Made by a program: the position numbers and the translations under genes
Notes under the pieces: generated by a model
Told to the model about the DNA's origin: nothing
The model's input: the letters and a program-made list of their open reading frames with translations, nothing else
Database searches by the model: none
Origin: an uncultured Muribaculaceae bacterium
GTDB lineage: Bacteria; Bacteroidota; Bacteroidia; Bacteroidales; Muribaculaceae
Assembly: GCA_910587475.1 (NCBI GenBank)
Contig: CAJUMR010000011.1
Location: 1 to 64,000 of the forward strand
Reading direction: 5' to 3'
DNA: 64,000 nucleotides
Shown: piece by piece, positions 51,942-61,188 of the stretch
How positions within the stretch are numbered: position 1 is the first letter of the stretch
Layout of the letters: each line of letters starts with the position of its first letter

Positions 51942-52727
51942 ATGGACATCCAAGACGACAACACCAGCAGCCACGACCTTCGCCTCGCCATATTGATCAG
52001 GCCCGGAGGCATCGACACATTGGCATGCAATGACCTGACCTGCACTCCCGCAGCAGTCGACATCGATCAGGCCGCCGCATCATCTCAGACTAAAACTCTC
52101 GAGGAAGCTGTCTACGCATCGCCGGCGCTTCTGGGCGACTTCGCCTCGGTCGACGTTGTGGCCGACACTGACCGCTTCGTCATCGTGCCGGCGGCCATTG
52201 CCGACGATCCCGAAGCGACCGCTGAAGTAGCCCGGCTCTCATGGCCCGACGCCGACACCGACAATCTGGTCATCGACAGTTGCGGCACGGCGGCACTCGT
52301 CTCTATTTTCGACCGGCAGCTGACAAGCTTTGTCGGACGCACATTCATACGCGCCTCGCTCCACCATCGGCTTGCCATGCTCGTCCACTTCTTCATGTCG
52401 CAGAGCGCTCCGGTCAACCGCGTCAAGATTTATGCCCGTTTTGCCGGCCAGAAGCGCCTCGACATCGTGGTTCTTTCGACCTCCGGTCTGATCATGGCCA
52501 ACTCTTTCGATTGCGAGGAGATCGACGACGCATTCTACTTCATCATGGCCGTTGTCAAAGACTGCGGCTTCGATGCGCTCGACGACGAACTAATCGTCTG
52601 CGGCGACGAACAGCGCTGCCGCGACATCACCGACAGACTGCGCGTCTACATCAACTCCGTCATGCCCCTCGTCACACCCGATGCATCACGGAAACTACCG
52701 TTAGAACTGATAAATTTCACAAAATGA
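51942..52727 (+). CDS. DUF3822 family protein
   Basis: 261-aa cytoplasmic protein. DUF3822 genes sit beside rsmD in Bacteroidetes, as here (ATGA overlap at 52724). The body mixes short hydrophobic strands and acidic loops and may have an actin/ASKHA-like fold, for example FIRASLHHRLAMLVHFF and IYARFAGQKRLDIVVLSTSGLIMANSFDC. Function unknown; the conserved pairing hints at ribosome or RNA biology. Confidence 0.75.
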   Translation: MDIQDDNTSSHDLRLAILIRPGGIDTLACNDLTCTPAAVDIDQAAASSQTKTLEEAVYASPALLGDFASVDVVADTDRFVIVPAAIADDPEATAEVARLSWPDADTDNLVIDSCGTAALVSIFDRQLTSFVGRTFIRASLHHRLAMLVHFFMSQSAPVNRVKIYARFAGQKRLDIVVLSTSGLIMANSFDCEEIDDAFYFIMAVVKDCGFDALDDELIVCGDEQRCRDITDRLRVYINSVMPLVTPDASRKLPLELINFTK

Positions 52728-53266
52728 GAATCATAAGAGGAAAATTCGGCCGGCGACGCTTCGACGTCCCGACCAACATAACAGCCCGCCCGACAACAGA
52801 CTTTGCCCGAGAAAACATCTTCAACGTTCTCGAAAACCATGTCGACTTCGAAGGTCTATCTGCTCTCGACCTCTTTGCCGGCACCGGAGCCATAACGTTT
52901 GAATTCCTGTCGAGAGAATGTGCCGACGTCACAGCAGTCGAAAAGTCGGCGACACAGTACAATTTTATCAAGAAAGTGGCACAGCAGCTCAACGTCAACA
53001 ACCTTACCCTCATCAAAGGCGACGCACTGAAGTTCATCGACACCTGCATCAAGAAATTTGACGTAATCTTTGCCGATCCCCCTTACGACATGCCCGACTT
53101 CGCCTCTGTCCCCGAGAAAGTACTTGCCTCGCAGATGCTTAAACCGGGCACGATATTCATTATCGAGCACAACAAGCACCACGACTTCAGCAATCTGCCC
53201 CACTTCATGGAGCACCGGGCCTACGGATCGGTCAATTTCTCGATATTTCATATCCCCGAAGAGTAA
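52724..53266 (+). CDS. rsmD: 16S rRNA (guanine(966)-N(2))-methyltransferase
   Basis: 180-aa SAM-dependent methyltransferase acting on the small-subunit rRNA. Motifs: MRIIRGKFGRRRFDVP at the N-terminus, RPTTDFARENIFNVL, the SAM site LDLFAGTGAITFEFLSR, and the catalytic ADPPYD (NPPY-like) at about 118. The ATG at 52724 overlaps the DUF3822 stop by four bases; the longer frame to the left is an overlap of that gene. Complete. Confidence 0.92.
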   Translation: MRIIRGKFGRRRFDVPTNITARPTTDFARENIFNVLENHVDFEGLSALDLFAGTGAITFEFLSRECADVTAVEKSATQYNFIKKVAQQLNVNNLTLIKGDALKFIDTCIKKFDVIFADPPYDMPDFASVPEKVLASQMLKPGTIFIIEHNKHHDFSNLPHFMEHRAYGSVNFSIFHIPEE

Positions 53267-53332
53267 CAGCTGCGAACTTTCTGCCCGGCACCGTTGTTAT
53301 ATCTGAAATAGACACATTAACAACCCAACGGT

Positions 53333-53773
53333 ATGAAAAAGTTTTTACTTTTATTAGCCCTCATAACAGGCTTGTCAACAGCCGCTTCAGCTAAAGACAC
53401 ATACGCCCACGACGCTTCTGTCCTCCCCGAAGCCGCGCGAACAACCATCGCTAACAACTTCAAGTCGAAAGTCAGCGTCGTCAAGATCGAGAAAAACCTC
53501 GGACGCATCAGCGAATACGAAGTCATAATGACCGACGGATCGGAGATCAGTTTCGACCGCAACGGCAATTGGGACAACGTCGAGACCAACAACTCGAAAT
53601 CAGTACCCGCAGGATTCATCCCCCAGGCGATCAGAGACTATGTTGCTAAAAACCACAAAGGCACAAACATCGTCGGCATCGACAAGGAGCGCAACGGCTT
53701 CGAAATCGAATTGTCGAACGGCGTAGATATCAAATTTGACAAAGCCGGGCAATTTGTCCGCTACGACGATTGA
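53333..53773 (+). CDS. Exported PepSY-like domain protein
   Basis: 146-aa periplasmic protein. The signal peptide ends TAASAK (about 20). Two PepSY-like (BLIP/DUF2874) repeats follow: VLPEAARTTIANNFKSKVSVVKIEKNLGRISEYEVIMTDGSEISFDRNGNWDNV and the second from VPAGFIPQAIRDYVAKNHKG to IKFDKAGQFVRYDD. Family members are small secreted proteins of unclear function, perhaps peptidase inhibitors or beta-structured binders. It is 66 bp after rsmD. Confidence 0.85.
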   Translation: MKKFLLLLALITGLSTAASAKDTYAHDASVLPEAARTTIANNFKSKVSVVKIEKNLGRISEYEVIMTDGSEISFDRNGNWDNVETNNSKSVPAGFIPQAIRDYVAKNHKGTNIVGIDKERNGFEIELSNGVDIKFDKAGQFVRYDD

Positions 53774-53806
53774 TATATTTCTATACCATCACCATAATTC
53801 ACATTG

Positions 53807-53842
53807 CGAGGCGACTTTCCCTACCAACAGGAAGCCGCCTCG
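53807..53842. terminator. Hairpin between convergent genes
   Basis: CGAGGCG/CGCCTCG stem with inner TTTCC/GGAA pairing between the PepSY-like gene and the exported protein at 53870. T-rich sequence is modest on both strands. Confidence 0.6.
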
Positions 53843-53869
53843 CCTCTATCTTTGTATATATGTTTCGTT

Positions 53870-55102
53870 TCACATAGCCACCTTGGCTGTTTTCCCGCCT
53901 TGACTGCGGATGAAAATTCCTGCACGCGGATTCTCTACTCTGACGCCCTGAAGATTGTAGTAAACCGCCGGTGCAGTGTCTGCGTTTTCAATAGCGACAT
54001 CGTCCACACCACTTGAATCTTCAGCAACATCCTCTTTGAAGAAAAAACGGACATTTTCGAAATTCATCACTGTCGACCCGGCCGCTTTATCTACCGCATG
54101 CACGGTTCCGAACGACATTGCGGCGTTACCCATCGGATCACGTCGGTCTTCATCCCATGTTATATCGCGGATTCTGCCTATTACAGTTTCATTGTCCGAT
54201 TCATCGGCAAGCACGAGTGTTTTGCCGCCTACTGTAACCGATTGCGAACGCATGATAGCTGTCGAACCGTCGACTTCAATCTCGATCGGATTTTCCCATC
54301 CCGAACGGAAAGCATTGTAAACCACGGCTTTCTTGCCATCACTGACCGCATGAACGACAGTCTGCTCCTTGTCGTTAGAGTCGATCACGCCGTCGCCGTT
54401 GATATCGCCGGGATAATACTCCATCTCGCCATGACCGAGATAGAATGTCGAATTCTCGGCAATTTCAAACCATCCGACTTCCTGACCGGCATTGTTTTTC
54501 ACCACATAGCCCCAGCGATCATTGGTAGTGATCTTGGTGATTTTGCCATGATGAAGTTCGAAAGTCCCGACAAACGGACGTTCGTAGTTAGCCACATACC
54601 TTCCGTCTGCAACATCGACGGTTACAAAATGGACAGGCATACCGGGGTCATCATAATCGTCGGGATCTTCGTAATAGGTGAGCACTTTGCGCGACGGAAT
54701 GGTGATAGTGCCGTTAGCGACATCGACATTGCCCTTGAGTATCGCATTGACAAAGAACAGATACCCGATGTTGACATCTCCGTCGTTTAAGGCAAAATAG
54801 TCTTCGACGATCATCGGCTGTTCGGCACACCATCCGAACGGCTCGTTGGTCTCGGGCCAGATAAGCGGGCTGTAATACTCACAGTAATAACGCCCTTTCA
54901 CCTGATTGTCGAAATCGGTGATTTGCATAGACTTAGCCTGTTGGCTGACTTGGTTTACCACTGCATCCGGCGACTCAGTCTGCAGAGTAAAACGGTTGAA
55001 ACGTCCGCGGGCAAATTCTGCCTGATCATGATTTGCTGCTGATGACACGAGGGATGAAGCGCCGAGCAATGCGGCTAACGTCAAAAAGTAGAAATGTTTC
55101 AT
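53870..55102 (-). CDS. Exported protein with dockerin-like motif and C-terminal sorting-type domain
   Basis: 410-aa secreted protein. The signal peptide ends at about 22 (SSAANHD). A calcium-type repeat GDINGDGVIDSNDK lies near residue 232, as in dockerin or EF-hand loops. The C-terminus (VYYNLQGVRVENPRAGIFIRSQGGKTAKV) is the short sorting-domain form common in Bacteroidales T9SS cargo. The main domain (about 30-225) is unrecognised. It is the last gene in a four-gene minus-strand block of exported proteins. Start is the ATG at 55102. Confidence 0.7.
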   Translation of the reverse strand: MKHFYFLTLAALLGASSLVSSAANHDQAEFARGRFNRFTLQTESPDAVVNQVSQQAKSMQITDFDNQVKGRYYCEYYSPLIWPETNEPFGWCAEQPMIVEDYFALNDGDVNIGYLFFVNAILKGNVDVANGTITIPSRKVLTYYEDPDDYDDPGMPVHFVTVDVADGRYVANYERPFVGTFELHHGKITKITTNDRWGYVVKNNAGQEVGWFEIAENSTFYLGHGEMEYYPGDINGDGVIDSNDKEQTVVHAVSDGKKAVVYNAFRSGWENPIEIEVDGSTAIMRSQSVTVGGKTLVLADESDNETVIGRIRDITWDEDRRDPMGNAAMSFGTVHAVDKAAGSTVMNFENVRFFFKEDVAEDSSGVDDVAIENADTAPAVYYNLQGVRVENPRAGIFIRSQGGKTAKVAM

Positions 55103-55286
55103 ATTGCACTATGTGTTTAATTAATAGGGATTCGGGTGAGGATAAACAGCCGTCAAAAGCGATGTTTGATCATTTCATCCGCAAATATGGGCCTAATAAT
55201 TGACATATGCAAGTTTTATGCCGATTTTCTTCGACATTATGACGCAAAACGCACTAAGCATCTTGACAAACGCACACCACGAATGC

Positions 55287-56636
55287 CTATTTTACGGACT
55301 TGATGAAAGCGACGATATCGGTCAGCACTTCCTCTGAGATAGTTTCGGCTATGTCACCATACTCGTTCATTTCGCCGGTAGCTGCATGTTGCAGCAGATG
55401 ATTGAGTCCTTCATACTCCTTGACCCGGGCCTTCTTCACCTTGTCGCGTATCGCTGCGAGATTTGACCGACTGTCGACCTGAGTGTCGAGAGAGCCGTTG
55501 ACCGCAAACACCTCGCATCTTATCTTCGGAAGCCATTCCGACGGATCAAGACTCACGAGCTTGCGGAAATAACTTCCGTCGGACGTCGCAGCCACGTTCT
55601 GTTTGATCGAAGCAAGCACAACAGGCATAACATCGAGGTCATACTCTGCCACATATTTGTCAGGATCGATATCTGCGTAAGCTTTTCCGGCTGCGATATC
55701 GCCGAAACACAGCGACAGCAGCTTCAACATGTCGTCTTTCTGCTTTTCGCTCGGATTGAGCTTGTCGAGCACACGGCTGTTCTGAGCAATGAGCATATCG
55801 CGACCTTTCACAGCAAGACCCGCGAGGCTCACAACGAAATCTGCCGAACGGTCGGCTGCAAGCATGAGCGCAATCGTTCCACCCTCCGAGTGTCCTACGA
55901 CTCCGACCCGTCCCGCTCGTCCGACCGATCTCATAAACTTGACCGCAGCCTCTGCGTCTGACTTGAAATCGTCGATATCGGCCGACTTAAAGTCGCCCTC
56001 CGACTGTGCTGTGCCACGGTCATCGTATCTAAGCGACGCTATGCCTTCTCGCGCCAAACGGTCGGCAATGACGGCAAACGGCCGGTGATCAAACATTTCC
56101 TCATCGCGGTTCTGCGGTCCGCTCCCGCTGACCATCACCACAGCCACTCCTTTGGTCCAATTGTCGGGCAAAACTAATGTGCCGGCCAATTTCACCCCGT
56201 CAGCAGAGGTGAAAACCGTGTCGAGGCTCTGGTAAGGGAAGGGCGCCCGAGGGGTCTGAGGACGCCGCTCCGACAGCGGCTTCTCAGGCGTAAGCTCTAA
56301 CGGAAACGAATATCCCCGCTGCGAAAAAGTACCTCTTATCGCATCGGAAGTGACGCGTCCTCTGTATGTCGCGCCGATCGAACGGATCTCCACCGCCACA
56401 CTATCGCCGCTGCAGTGAGTCACGACTGCAGCTATGCCTTTGGCTCCTTGCATCGGAGAGTCGAGCTTACATAGGGTCTCACCTCCTTGCTCGCTGAAAT
56501 TGAACACAAGCGGCAACTTGGCCTGACCGAGATCAAGATCTCCGCGCCACACACCATCGAGAGCAGCCGCTTCGCCAAACACCGACAAAGCCGCGGCCAC
56601 GAAAGAAAACACATATTTAAAACCTCTAATTTTCAT
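55287..56636 (-). CDS. Exported alpha/beta hydrolase
   Basis: 449-aa protein from the ATG at 56636 (an ATG at 56675 would add 13 residues before the signal peptide). The signal peptide ends near 26 (GEAAALDG). A small N-terminal beta domain (about 27-125) precedes a serine-hydrolase fold with VVMVSGSGPQNRDEE (oxyanion region), LRYDDRGTAQSEG, and the nucleophile elbow GHSEGG at about 255. The late histidine is in EGLNHLLQ. Peptidase or esterase activity on cell-wall or xenobiotic substrates is plausible, but the substrate is not evident. Confidence 0.88.
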   Translation of the reverse strand: MKIRGFKYVFSFVAAALSVFGEAAALDGVWRGDLDLGQAKLPLVFNFSEQGGETLCKLDSPMQGAKGIAAVVTHCSGDSVAVEIRSIGATYRGRVTSDAIRGTFSQRGYSFPLELTPEKPLSERRPQTPRAPFPYQSLDTVFTSADGVKLAGTLVLPDNWTKGVAVVMVSGSGPQNRDEEMFDHRPFAVIADRLAREGIASLRYDDRGTAQSEGDFKSADIDDFKSDAEAAVKFMRSVGRAGRVGVVGHSEGGTIALMLAADRSADFVVSLAGLAVKGRDMLIAQNSRVLDKLNPSEKQKDDMLKLLSLCFGDIAAGKAYADIDPDKYVAEYDLDVMPVVLASIKQNVAATSDGSYFRKLVSLDPSEWLPKIRCEVFAVNGSLDTQVDSRSNLAAIRDKVKKARVKEYEGLNHLLQHAATGEMNEYGDIAETISEEVLTDIVAFIKSVK

Positions 56637-56686
56637 CGTATTACCATTTTTAATTACAAATCCGACTCCGCTCACACCGATCCAAC

Positions 56687-57586
56687 CTACAAAGCATAAT
56701 TAAACGAGATCTGTACGAATGGTCGTGTCGGCATCGGTATATCAAAATATCTTTTTGTGCCTGTCACACCGGTGACGCGGCTTGACATTTTCACTATCAC
56801 TCCACTCTGTATTTCGCCATAGAAATTTGTCGCCAACCGGCGCTTGTACTTTATGCCTGGACGAAAATTAGTGTTTGTATATCGACATCTTTCCGGTAAG
56901 TCGACATAGTGCGGCCGAAAATAAAATGACCTCACATCTATATCACCCCCAATCGTTATAAGATCGGATTTTGTCGGAGTAAAATCCAACCCGAACATAC
57001 CGCCGTAGAAGTTTATGGCATAGCGATCGTTGAACCGATGGCGGTACATAAACACTAAAAATGCCGGAATTTTAGACGTTGAATTTATCAACACAAGCGG
57101 ACCTATGCCAAATTGAGTATTTCTATTGAACCTCAACATAAACAACCCCATCGCAATGCCTGATACCCGCTGAAAACTCTTATCACCCCAATCGGCCGAC
57201 ACTGTTCCGAACGCCATGAATGGAAGCCCCCAAAGCCGGCTGCGAAACGACGACGAAACACCCATCTGACCATAAAGATGCGTTTTATTCATATCCATCT
57301 GTTGAGGATCACAATCTTCCGGAAGGTCATCTGTAGGGAAATCGACTTGCAACGAATTGTAATTTACATTTGCTGAAAGAGTAAATCGTTGTTTCTTGAG
57401 AAACTCGTATGACACACGAGCGTTGAAATGATCGGAAATTGACGCATCGGTGTAATCATATGATACCTTGATGTTTGTTTTTACCAATCCATAGCCATCA
57501 TTTGGAACTCCCTGTGCAACACAACGGATACTCAACATAAGCGTGATGTTAAGAATTACAAGCGGGAGTATGGATAGACGACGCAT
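56687..57586 (-). CDS. Outer-membrane beta-barrel-like protein (DUF6268-like)
   Basis: 299-aa exported protein. Signal peptide with a break near CVAQG (about 25). The remainder is made of alternating amphipathic strands rich in aromatics and ends RPFVQISFNYAL, a typical barrel C-terminus. It resembles DUF6268-type outer-membrane proteins, but I cannot be sure. It is followed by the hydrolase on the same strand after 50 bp. A TATTTTTG box lies 34 bp before its ATG. Confidence 0.65.
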   Translation of the reverse strand: MRRLSILPLVILNITLMLSIRCVAQGVPNDGYGLVKTNIKVSYDYTDASISDHFNARVSYEFLKKQRFTLSANVNYNSLQVDFPTDDLPEDCDPQQMDMNKTHLYGQMGVSSSFRSRLWGLPFMAFGTVSADWGDKSFQRVSGIAMGLFMLRFNRNTQFGIGPLVLINSTSKIPAFLVFMYRHRFNDRYAINFYGGMFGLDFTPTKSDLITIGGDIDVRSFYFRPHYVDLPERCRYTNTNFRPGIKYKRRLATNFYGEIQSGVIVKMSSRVTGVTGTKRYFDIPMPTRPFVQISFNYAL

Positions 57587-57619
57587 ATTTTCCTAAAGGA
57601 TATCGATTAGTAAGGATTG

Positions 57620-57627
57620 CAAAAATA
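57620..57627 (-). promoter_or_regulatory. Candidate -7 box for OMP-hydrolase genes
   Basis: TATTTTTG on the minus strand, 34 bp before the ATG at 57586. No proper -33 box is visible. Confidence 0.4.
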
Positions 57628-57746
57628 ACGAATTAATCTGATACATAATTCTTTTTCACCGATAAATCAACGGCAAGAATATTTTTGCAGCGGCTCAAAG
57701 ACCTGTGGCAATCACTGAGGCAAACCATAAGCAGAGAAATACTCCG

Positions 57747-58364
57747 TTAGATAGCACCAGGTTCTTTGAAAACTATCGACAGAATATAACTTATACGATG
57801 TTTTTTCGGAGTAAAGTATTTGACTCGGAATTTTGGCAGAGCATTGACGAGCCTTAAAGCCTCGGCATTGGCAGCTTCGTTTTTGCTTGGCCTGAGAATT
57901 CTCGGGTCTGTAGCAGTACCGTCGGGTTGAACGTAAAAGTCGACAACGACTCTTTCGCGACCTTTATATCCTTCAGGTATTTGTATATTGGCGTCTAACC
58001 ATTCTTTGAACTTTCCTTTTCCTCCTGGAAATTCAATAATGGGATCAGTGATAGGCCAGCAATAATTTGCTCTTACATCAGATTTTAATTTTTCGAGGTC
58101 GTCCGAAGAAATAGTAATGAATACCGCGCGGTTTTCATACTCATCGTTCTTCACTTCCATTTTTAAGATTGAGCCGGGATCAAGCATATCGGGGTTGGCC
58201 CCAACTATCCATTCGTCGTTGAAGTAGTAAAACACCATGGTGGTATCCTGCTCTGTCAGTGGAAATTGGATTTCTTCGAACACGCTGTCTTTCTCGCAAC
58301 AGTTTTGTGCGAAAGCTAAACAAGATTGGACGATAAACAAAGAAAGTAAAATAAGTTTATTCAT
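57747..58364 (-). CDS. Secreted TonB C-terminal-like domain protein
   Basis: 205-aa protein with a signal peptide (CLAFAQN at about 19) instead of the usual membrane anchor. Residues about 108-200 match the energy-transducer TonB C-terminal fold: FPGGKGKFKEWLDANIQIPEG, RVVVDFYVQPDGTATDPRIL and ANAEALRLVNALPKF. It lacks the Pro-rich linker, so it cannot couple energy as TonB does; such stand-alone proteins are frequent in Bacteroidales, with unknown roles. It lies 50 bp downstream of the structured RNA at 58415-58617. Confidence 0.75.
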   Translation of the reverse strand: MNKLILLSLFIVQSCLAFAQNCCEKDSVFEEIQFPLTEQDTTMVFYYFNDEWIVGANPDMLDPGSILKMEVKNDEYENRAVFITISSDDLEKLKSDVRANYCWPITDPIIEFPGGKGKFKEWLDANIQIPEGYKGRERVVVDFYVQPDGTATDPRILRPSKNEAANAEALRLVNALPKFRVKYFTPKKHRISYILSIVFKEPGAI

Positions 58365-58414
58365 AACCTTAAAGTTTATTTCCGGCAGCTCTACGAAAAT
58401 TATATTAAAAGAAT

Positions 58415-58617
58415 ACGTGAGCCAACTATGCCACGTCTAAACTTGATGGCCGTAGGAAACCTTTGTACTCAGATGTGGTGACAGCAGCCCACGCTACGCG
58501 AGGGAAGCCGCCATGCCAAATCTTTGAGTACTGTTGAAAATTTCCTACGTTTTCAAGTTCAAGATAAGCATAACGCTTCTTATTTTCCAAAATGTCGTGA
58601 CGAGATATATCTCATCA
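58415..58617 (-). ncRNA. Candidate structured RNA or leader, about 200 nt
   Basis: On the minus strand nested complementary blocks build a long rod: AACTTGA/TCAAGTT (58553-58559 with 58440-58446), CGTAGGAAA/TTTCCTACG (58541-58549 with 58451-58459) and GTACTCA/TGAGTAC (58525-58531 with 58465-58471), closed by a GC-rich apical hairpin with GCGGC/GCTGC and CGC/GCG pairing. A 5' hairpin lies at 58598-58617, just after the promoter, and a terminator-like hairpin at 58415-58436 is followed by ATTCTTTT. It could be a free sRNA (6S-like size) or the leader of the TonB-like gene at 58364. Confidence 0.55.
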
Positions 58618-58621
58618 AGTG

Positions 58622-58650
58622 CAAATATACGGATTTTATTTGAAACCAAA
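58622..58650 (-). promoter_or_regulatory. Promoter of structured RNA
   Basis: On the minus strand TATATTTG (58629-58622) and an upstream TTTG (58650-58647) with a 17-nt spacer, slightly shorter than usual. The start would be near 58616, at the base of the first hairpin. Confidence 0.55.
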
Positions 58651-58778
58651 AATGCCTGGATAAAAGAAATTTAGATAAACAAATAGAATAAAGCGAACAG
58701 AGCTTAAAAATAGCTAACCCGACACTATCGGCTTGCCATTATTTTGCTGAGCAGCACACTTTTAGCGCACTTTTAATC

Positions 58779-58822
58779 AAAAAAAAATAATGACTGCAAA
58801 TCAAACGATTAACAGTCATTAT
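58779..58822 (-). terminator. Intrinsic terminator of tRNA-Leu
   Basis: On the minus strand a 10-bp perfect stem (58813-58822 with 58787-58796), 16-nt loop and a run of T residues at 58787-58779. Confidence 0.88.
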
Positions 58823-58825
58823 CAG

Positions 58826-58907
58826 TACCCGGACCCGGGATCGAACCGGGATGGGTCGCCCCACCGGTGTTTGAGACCGGCGCGTCTACCGATTCCGCCA
58901 TCCGGGC
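58826..58907 (-). tRNA. tRNA-Leu (CAA)
   Basis: The 82-nt minus-strand sequence folds as a type II tRNA: acceptor GCCCGGA/TCCGGGT (G1-U72 wobble), anticodon arm CCGGT-CTCAAAC-ACCGG with anticodon CAA, a variable arm, and T-loop GTTCGATCC. The CCA end is not encoded. It reads UUG leucine codons. Promoter (58919-58949) and terminator (58779-58822) make it a single-gene unit. Confidence 0.95.
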
Positions 58908-58918
58908 GAATGGTGATG

Positions 58919-58949
58919 CAAAGGTAATCGTTTTTTTTGATTCCTACAA
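58919..58949 (-). promoter_or_regulatory. Promoter of tRNA-Leu
   Basis: On the minus strand TTG (58949-58947) and TACCTTTG (58926-58919) are 20 nt apart. The -7 box ends about 11 nt before the tRNA 5' end. Confidence 0.75.
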
Positions 58950-59043
58950 GGCTTATTTTGTTCGTGAAGCGTTTATTAAGCACTATCGCCATCCTTTGCG
59001 GATTAAAATGTGTTAAACCGCACGTAGTTTGAGCGTTTTTGAT

Positions 59044-59051
59044 TAAGTTTG
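59044..59051 (+). promoter_or_regulatory. Candidate -7 box for glgB
   Basis: TAAGTTTG, 29 bp before the ATG at 59080. No TTTG at 19-21 nt upstream; the nearest is 12 nt away. Confidence 0.45.
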
Positions 59052-59079
59052 TAAAAATTAAACCCAACGAACAAGTCGT

Positions 59080-61188
59080 ATGAGATCTAAAGATAAAATG
59101 CCAAAATCCAAGCCCGTAACAAAAAACACAAGCAAACCGACCGCCCGCGGCCGCCGCAAATCAGCAGCCAAAGTGCTGCCAATAATAAAAAATGACCCGT
59201 GGCTCGAGCCATATGCCGACGCTATAAATGGCAGGCACGACGACGCCTTGCGGAAACTATCCGAACTCGGTGGCAATCTCATCGACTTTGCCAACGCCCA
59301 CCATTACTTCGGTCTGCACCGCAACCCCGACGGAACATGGATCTTCCGCGAATGGGCGCCAAACGCTACGGCGATCACTCTTGTCGGCGATTTCTCAAGA
59401 TGGCAGGAAGAGGCTATGTTCTCGCTCAGCCGCACCGACAACGGTGTGTGGGAAGTCAAGTTGCCCTCCGGAGCGCTCAACCACGGCGACCACTACAAAA
59501 TGATGGTCCACTGGGACGGCGGCGAAGGCATGCGCATACCGGCCTATGCAACCCGCGTGGTGCAAGATCCCGACACTGCCATATTCTCGGCCCAGGTGTG
59601 GGATCCTGCCGAAGGCTACCACTGGCAAGCGACCGATTTCACGCCTGACACCCGCCCTCTGCTCATCTACGAATGCCATATCGGCATGGCGCAGCAACGA
59701 GAAGGCGTCGGGACTTACGACGAGTTCCGCGAAAAAGTGTTGCCGCGCATAGCTGCCGACGGCTACAACGCCATACAGATCATGGCCATTCAGGAGCACC
59801 CCTATTATGGATCGTTCGGCTACCATGTGTCTAACTTCTTCGCGGCATCGAGCCGGTTCGGCACTCCGGAGCAGCTCAAGGCTCTGATCGACGCCGCCCA
59901 CGCCGAGGGAATCGCCGTGATAATGGATATAGTCCACAGCCACGCTGTCAAGAACGAACTTGAAGGACTCGGCAGGCTCGACGGAAGCTATGACCTCTAC
60001 TTCTACGGTGACGGACGCCGCGAACATCCGGCCTGGGACTCGCTGTGCTTCGACTACGGCAAAAATGAAGTGCTTCACTTCCTGCTGTCAAACTGCAAAT
60101 ACTGGATGGAAGAGTATCACTTCGACGGCTTCCGCTTCGACGGGGTGACATCGATGCTATACTACAACCACGGCCTCGGCCAGGCATTCGGGGGCTACGG
60201 CGACTACTACAACGGCGCCCAGGACACCAATGCCATCACCTATCTTACTCTTGCCAACGAACTGATCCACAAGTTCAATCCTCGCGCTATCACCATCGCC
60301 GAGGAGATGAGCGGCATGCCCGGACTCGCACTGCCGGTCAAGGACGGCGGCATCGGCTTCGACTACCGCATGGCAATGGGCATCCCCGACTACTGGATCA
60401 AGACCCTCAAGGAGAAGAAAGACGAGGACTGGCATCCGACCTCAATCTTCTGGGAACTTACCAACCGGCGCGCCGACGAAAAGACAATCAGCTATGTCGA
60501 AAGCCACGATCAGGCTCTCGTCGGCGACAAGACTGTGATTTTCCGCCTGATCGACAAGGAGATGTACTGGCACATGGAGAAAGACGACGACAACATGACC
60601 GTGGCCCGCGGAGTCGCACTCCACAAGATGATACGGCTCGTGACCATCGCGACGATCAACGGCGGTTATCTCAACTTCATGGGCAACGAATTCGGCCATC
60701 CGGAGTGGATAGACTTTCCGCGCGAAGGCAACGGCTGGAGCTACAAATATGCCCGCCGCCAGTGGGATCTCGTCGACCGTAAGGATCTGAAATACCAATA
60801 TCTCAACGACTTCGACAACGCCATGGTCGAACTGATCAGCTCTCAGTACGACTTCCAGGCGCTCCCCGTCAGAAAACTGTGGGAGAAAGACGACGATCAG
60901 GTGCTCGCGTTCATGCGCGGCGACCTCGTGTTCGTGTTCAATTTCAATCCTTTCAAATCGTTTGAAGGTTACGGAGTCCTTGCTCCCGGAGGAGGTTACA
61001 GAACAGTTCTGTCGACCGACCGACCCGAGTTCGGAGGCTACGGCAACATCGATGAGACAATCGAACATCTCACGGTCAGCGATCCCCTCTATTCGCCTCA
61101 CGGCGTCGAATGGCTGAAACTCTACCTGCCGGCCCGGTCGGCGATGGTGCTCCGCAAAAATCCCCCGGCACCCCGCCGGAAGAGATAA
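59080..61188 (+). CDS. glgB: 1,4-alpha-glucan branching enzyme (GH13)
   Basis: 702-aa cytoplasmic enzyme that makes alpha-1,6 branches in glycogen. After a Lys/Arg-rich N-terminal tail (about 1-38), a CBM48 domain (about 75-175) leads to the GH13 barrel: nucleophile D354 in GFRFDGVT, acid/base E408 in ITIAEEMSG, and H476/D477 in SHDQALVGDKT. It resembles the eukaryotic-type branching enzymes found in Bacteroidetes. A start at 59098 would drop six residues. Its stop codon abuts the stop of the convergent gene at 61189, with no room for a separate terminator. Confidence 0.94.
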   Translation: MRSKDKMPKSKPVTKNTSKPTARGRRKSAAKVLPIIKNDPWLEPYADAINGRHDDALRKLSELGGNLIDFANAHHYFGLHRNPDGTWIFREWAPNATAITLVGDFSRWQEEAMFSLSRTDNGVWEVKLPSGALNHGDHYKMMVHWDGGEGMRIPAYATRVVQDPDTAIFSAQVWDPAEGYHWQATDFTPDTRPLLIYECHIGMAQQREGVGTYDEFREKVLPRIAADGYNAIQIMAIQEHPYYGSFGYHVSNFFAASSRFGTPEQLKALIDAAHAEGIAVIMDIVHSHAVKNELEGLGRLDGSYDLYFYGDGRREHPAWDSLCFDYGKNEVLHFLLSNCKYWMEEYHFDGFRFDGVTSMLYYNHGLGQAFGGYGDYYNGAQDTNAITYLTLANELIHKFNPRAITIAEEMSGMPGLALPVKDGGIGFDYRMAMGIPDYWIKTLKEKKDEDWHPTSIFWELTNRRADEKTISYVESHDQALVGDKTVIFRLIDKEMYWHMEKDDDNMTVARGVALHKMIRLVTIATINGGYLNFMGNEFGHPEWIDFPREGNGWSYKYARRQWDLVDRKDLKYQYLNDFDNAMVELISSQYDFQALPVRKLWEKDDDQVLAFMRGDLVFVFNFNPFKSFEGYGVLAPGGGYRTVLSTDRPEFGGYGNIDETIEHLTVSDPLYSPHGVEWLKLYLPARSAMVLRKNPPAPRRKR

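Noticed and set aside
58441..58560. Possible cobalamin riboswitch suggested by AGGGAAGCC on the plus strand
   Set aside because: The B12-box (ACCTGCC-type) and the GCCACTG block are absent, no B12 gene is adjacent, and the promoter and terminator evidence favours the minus strand.
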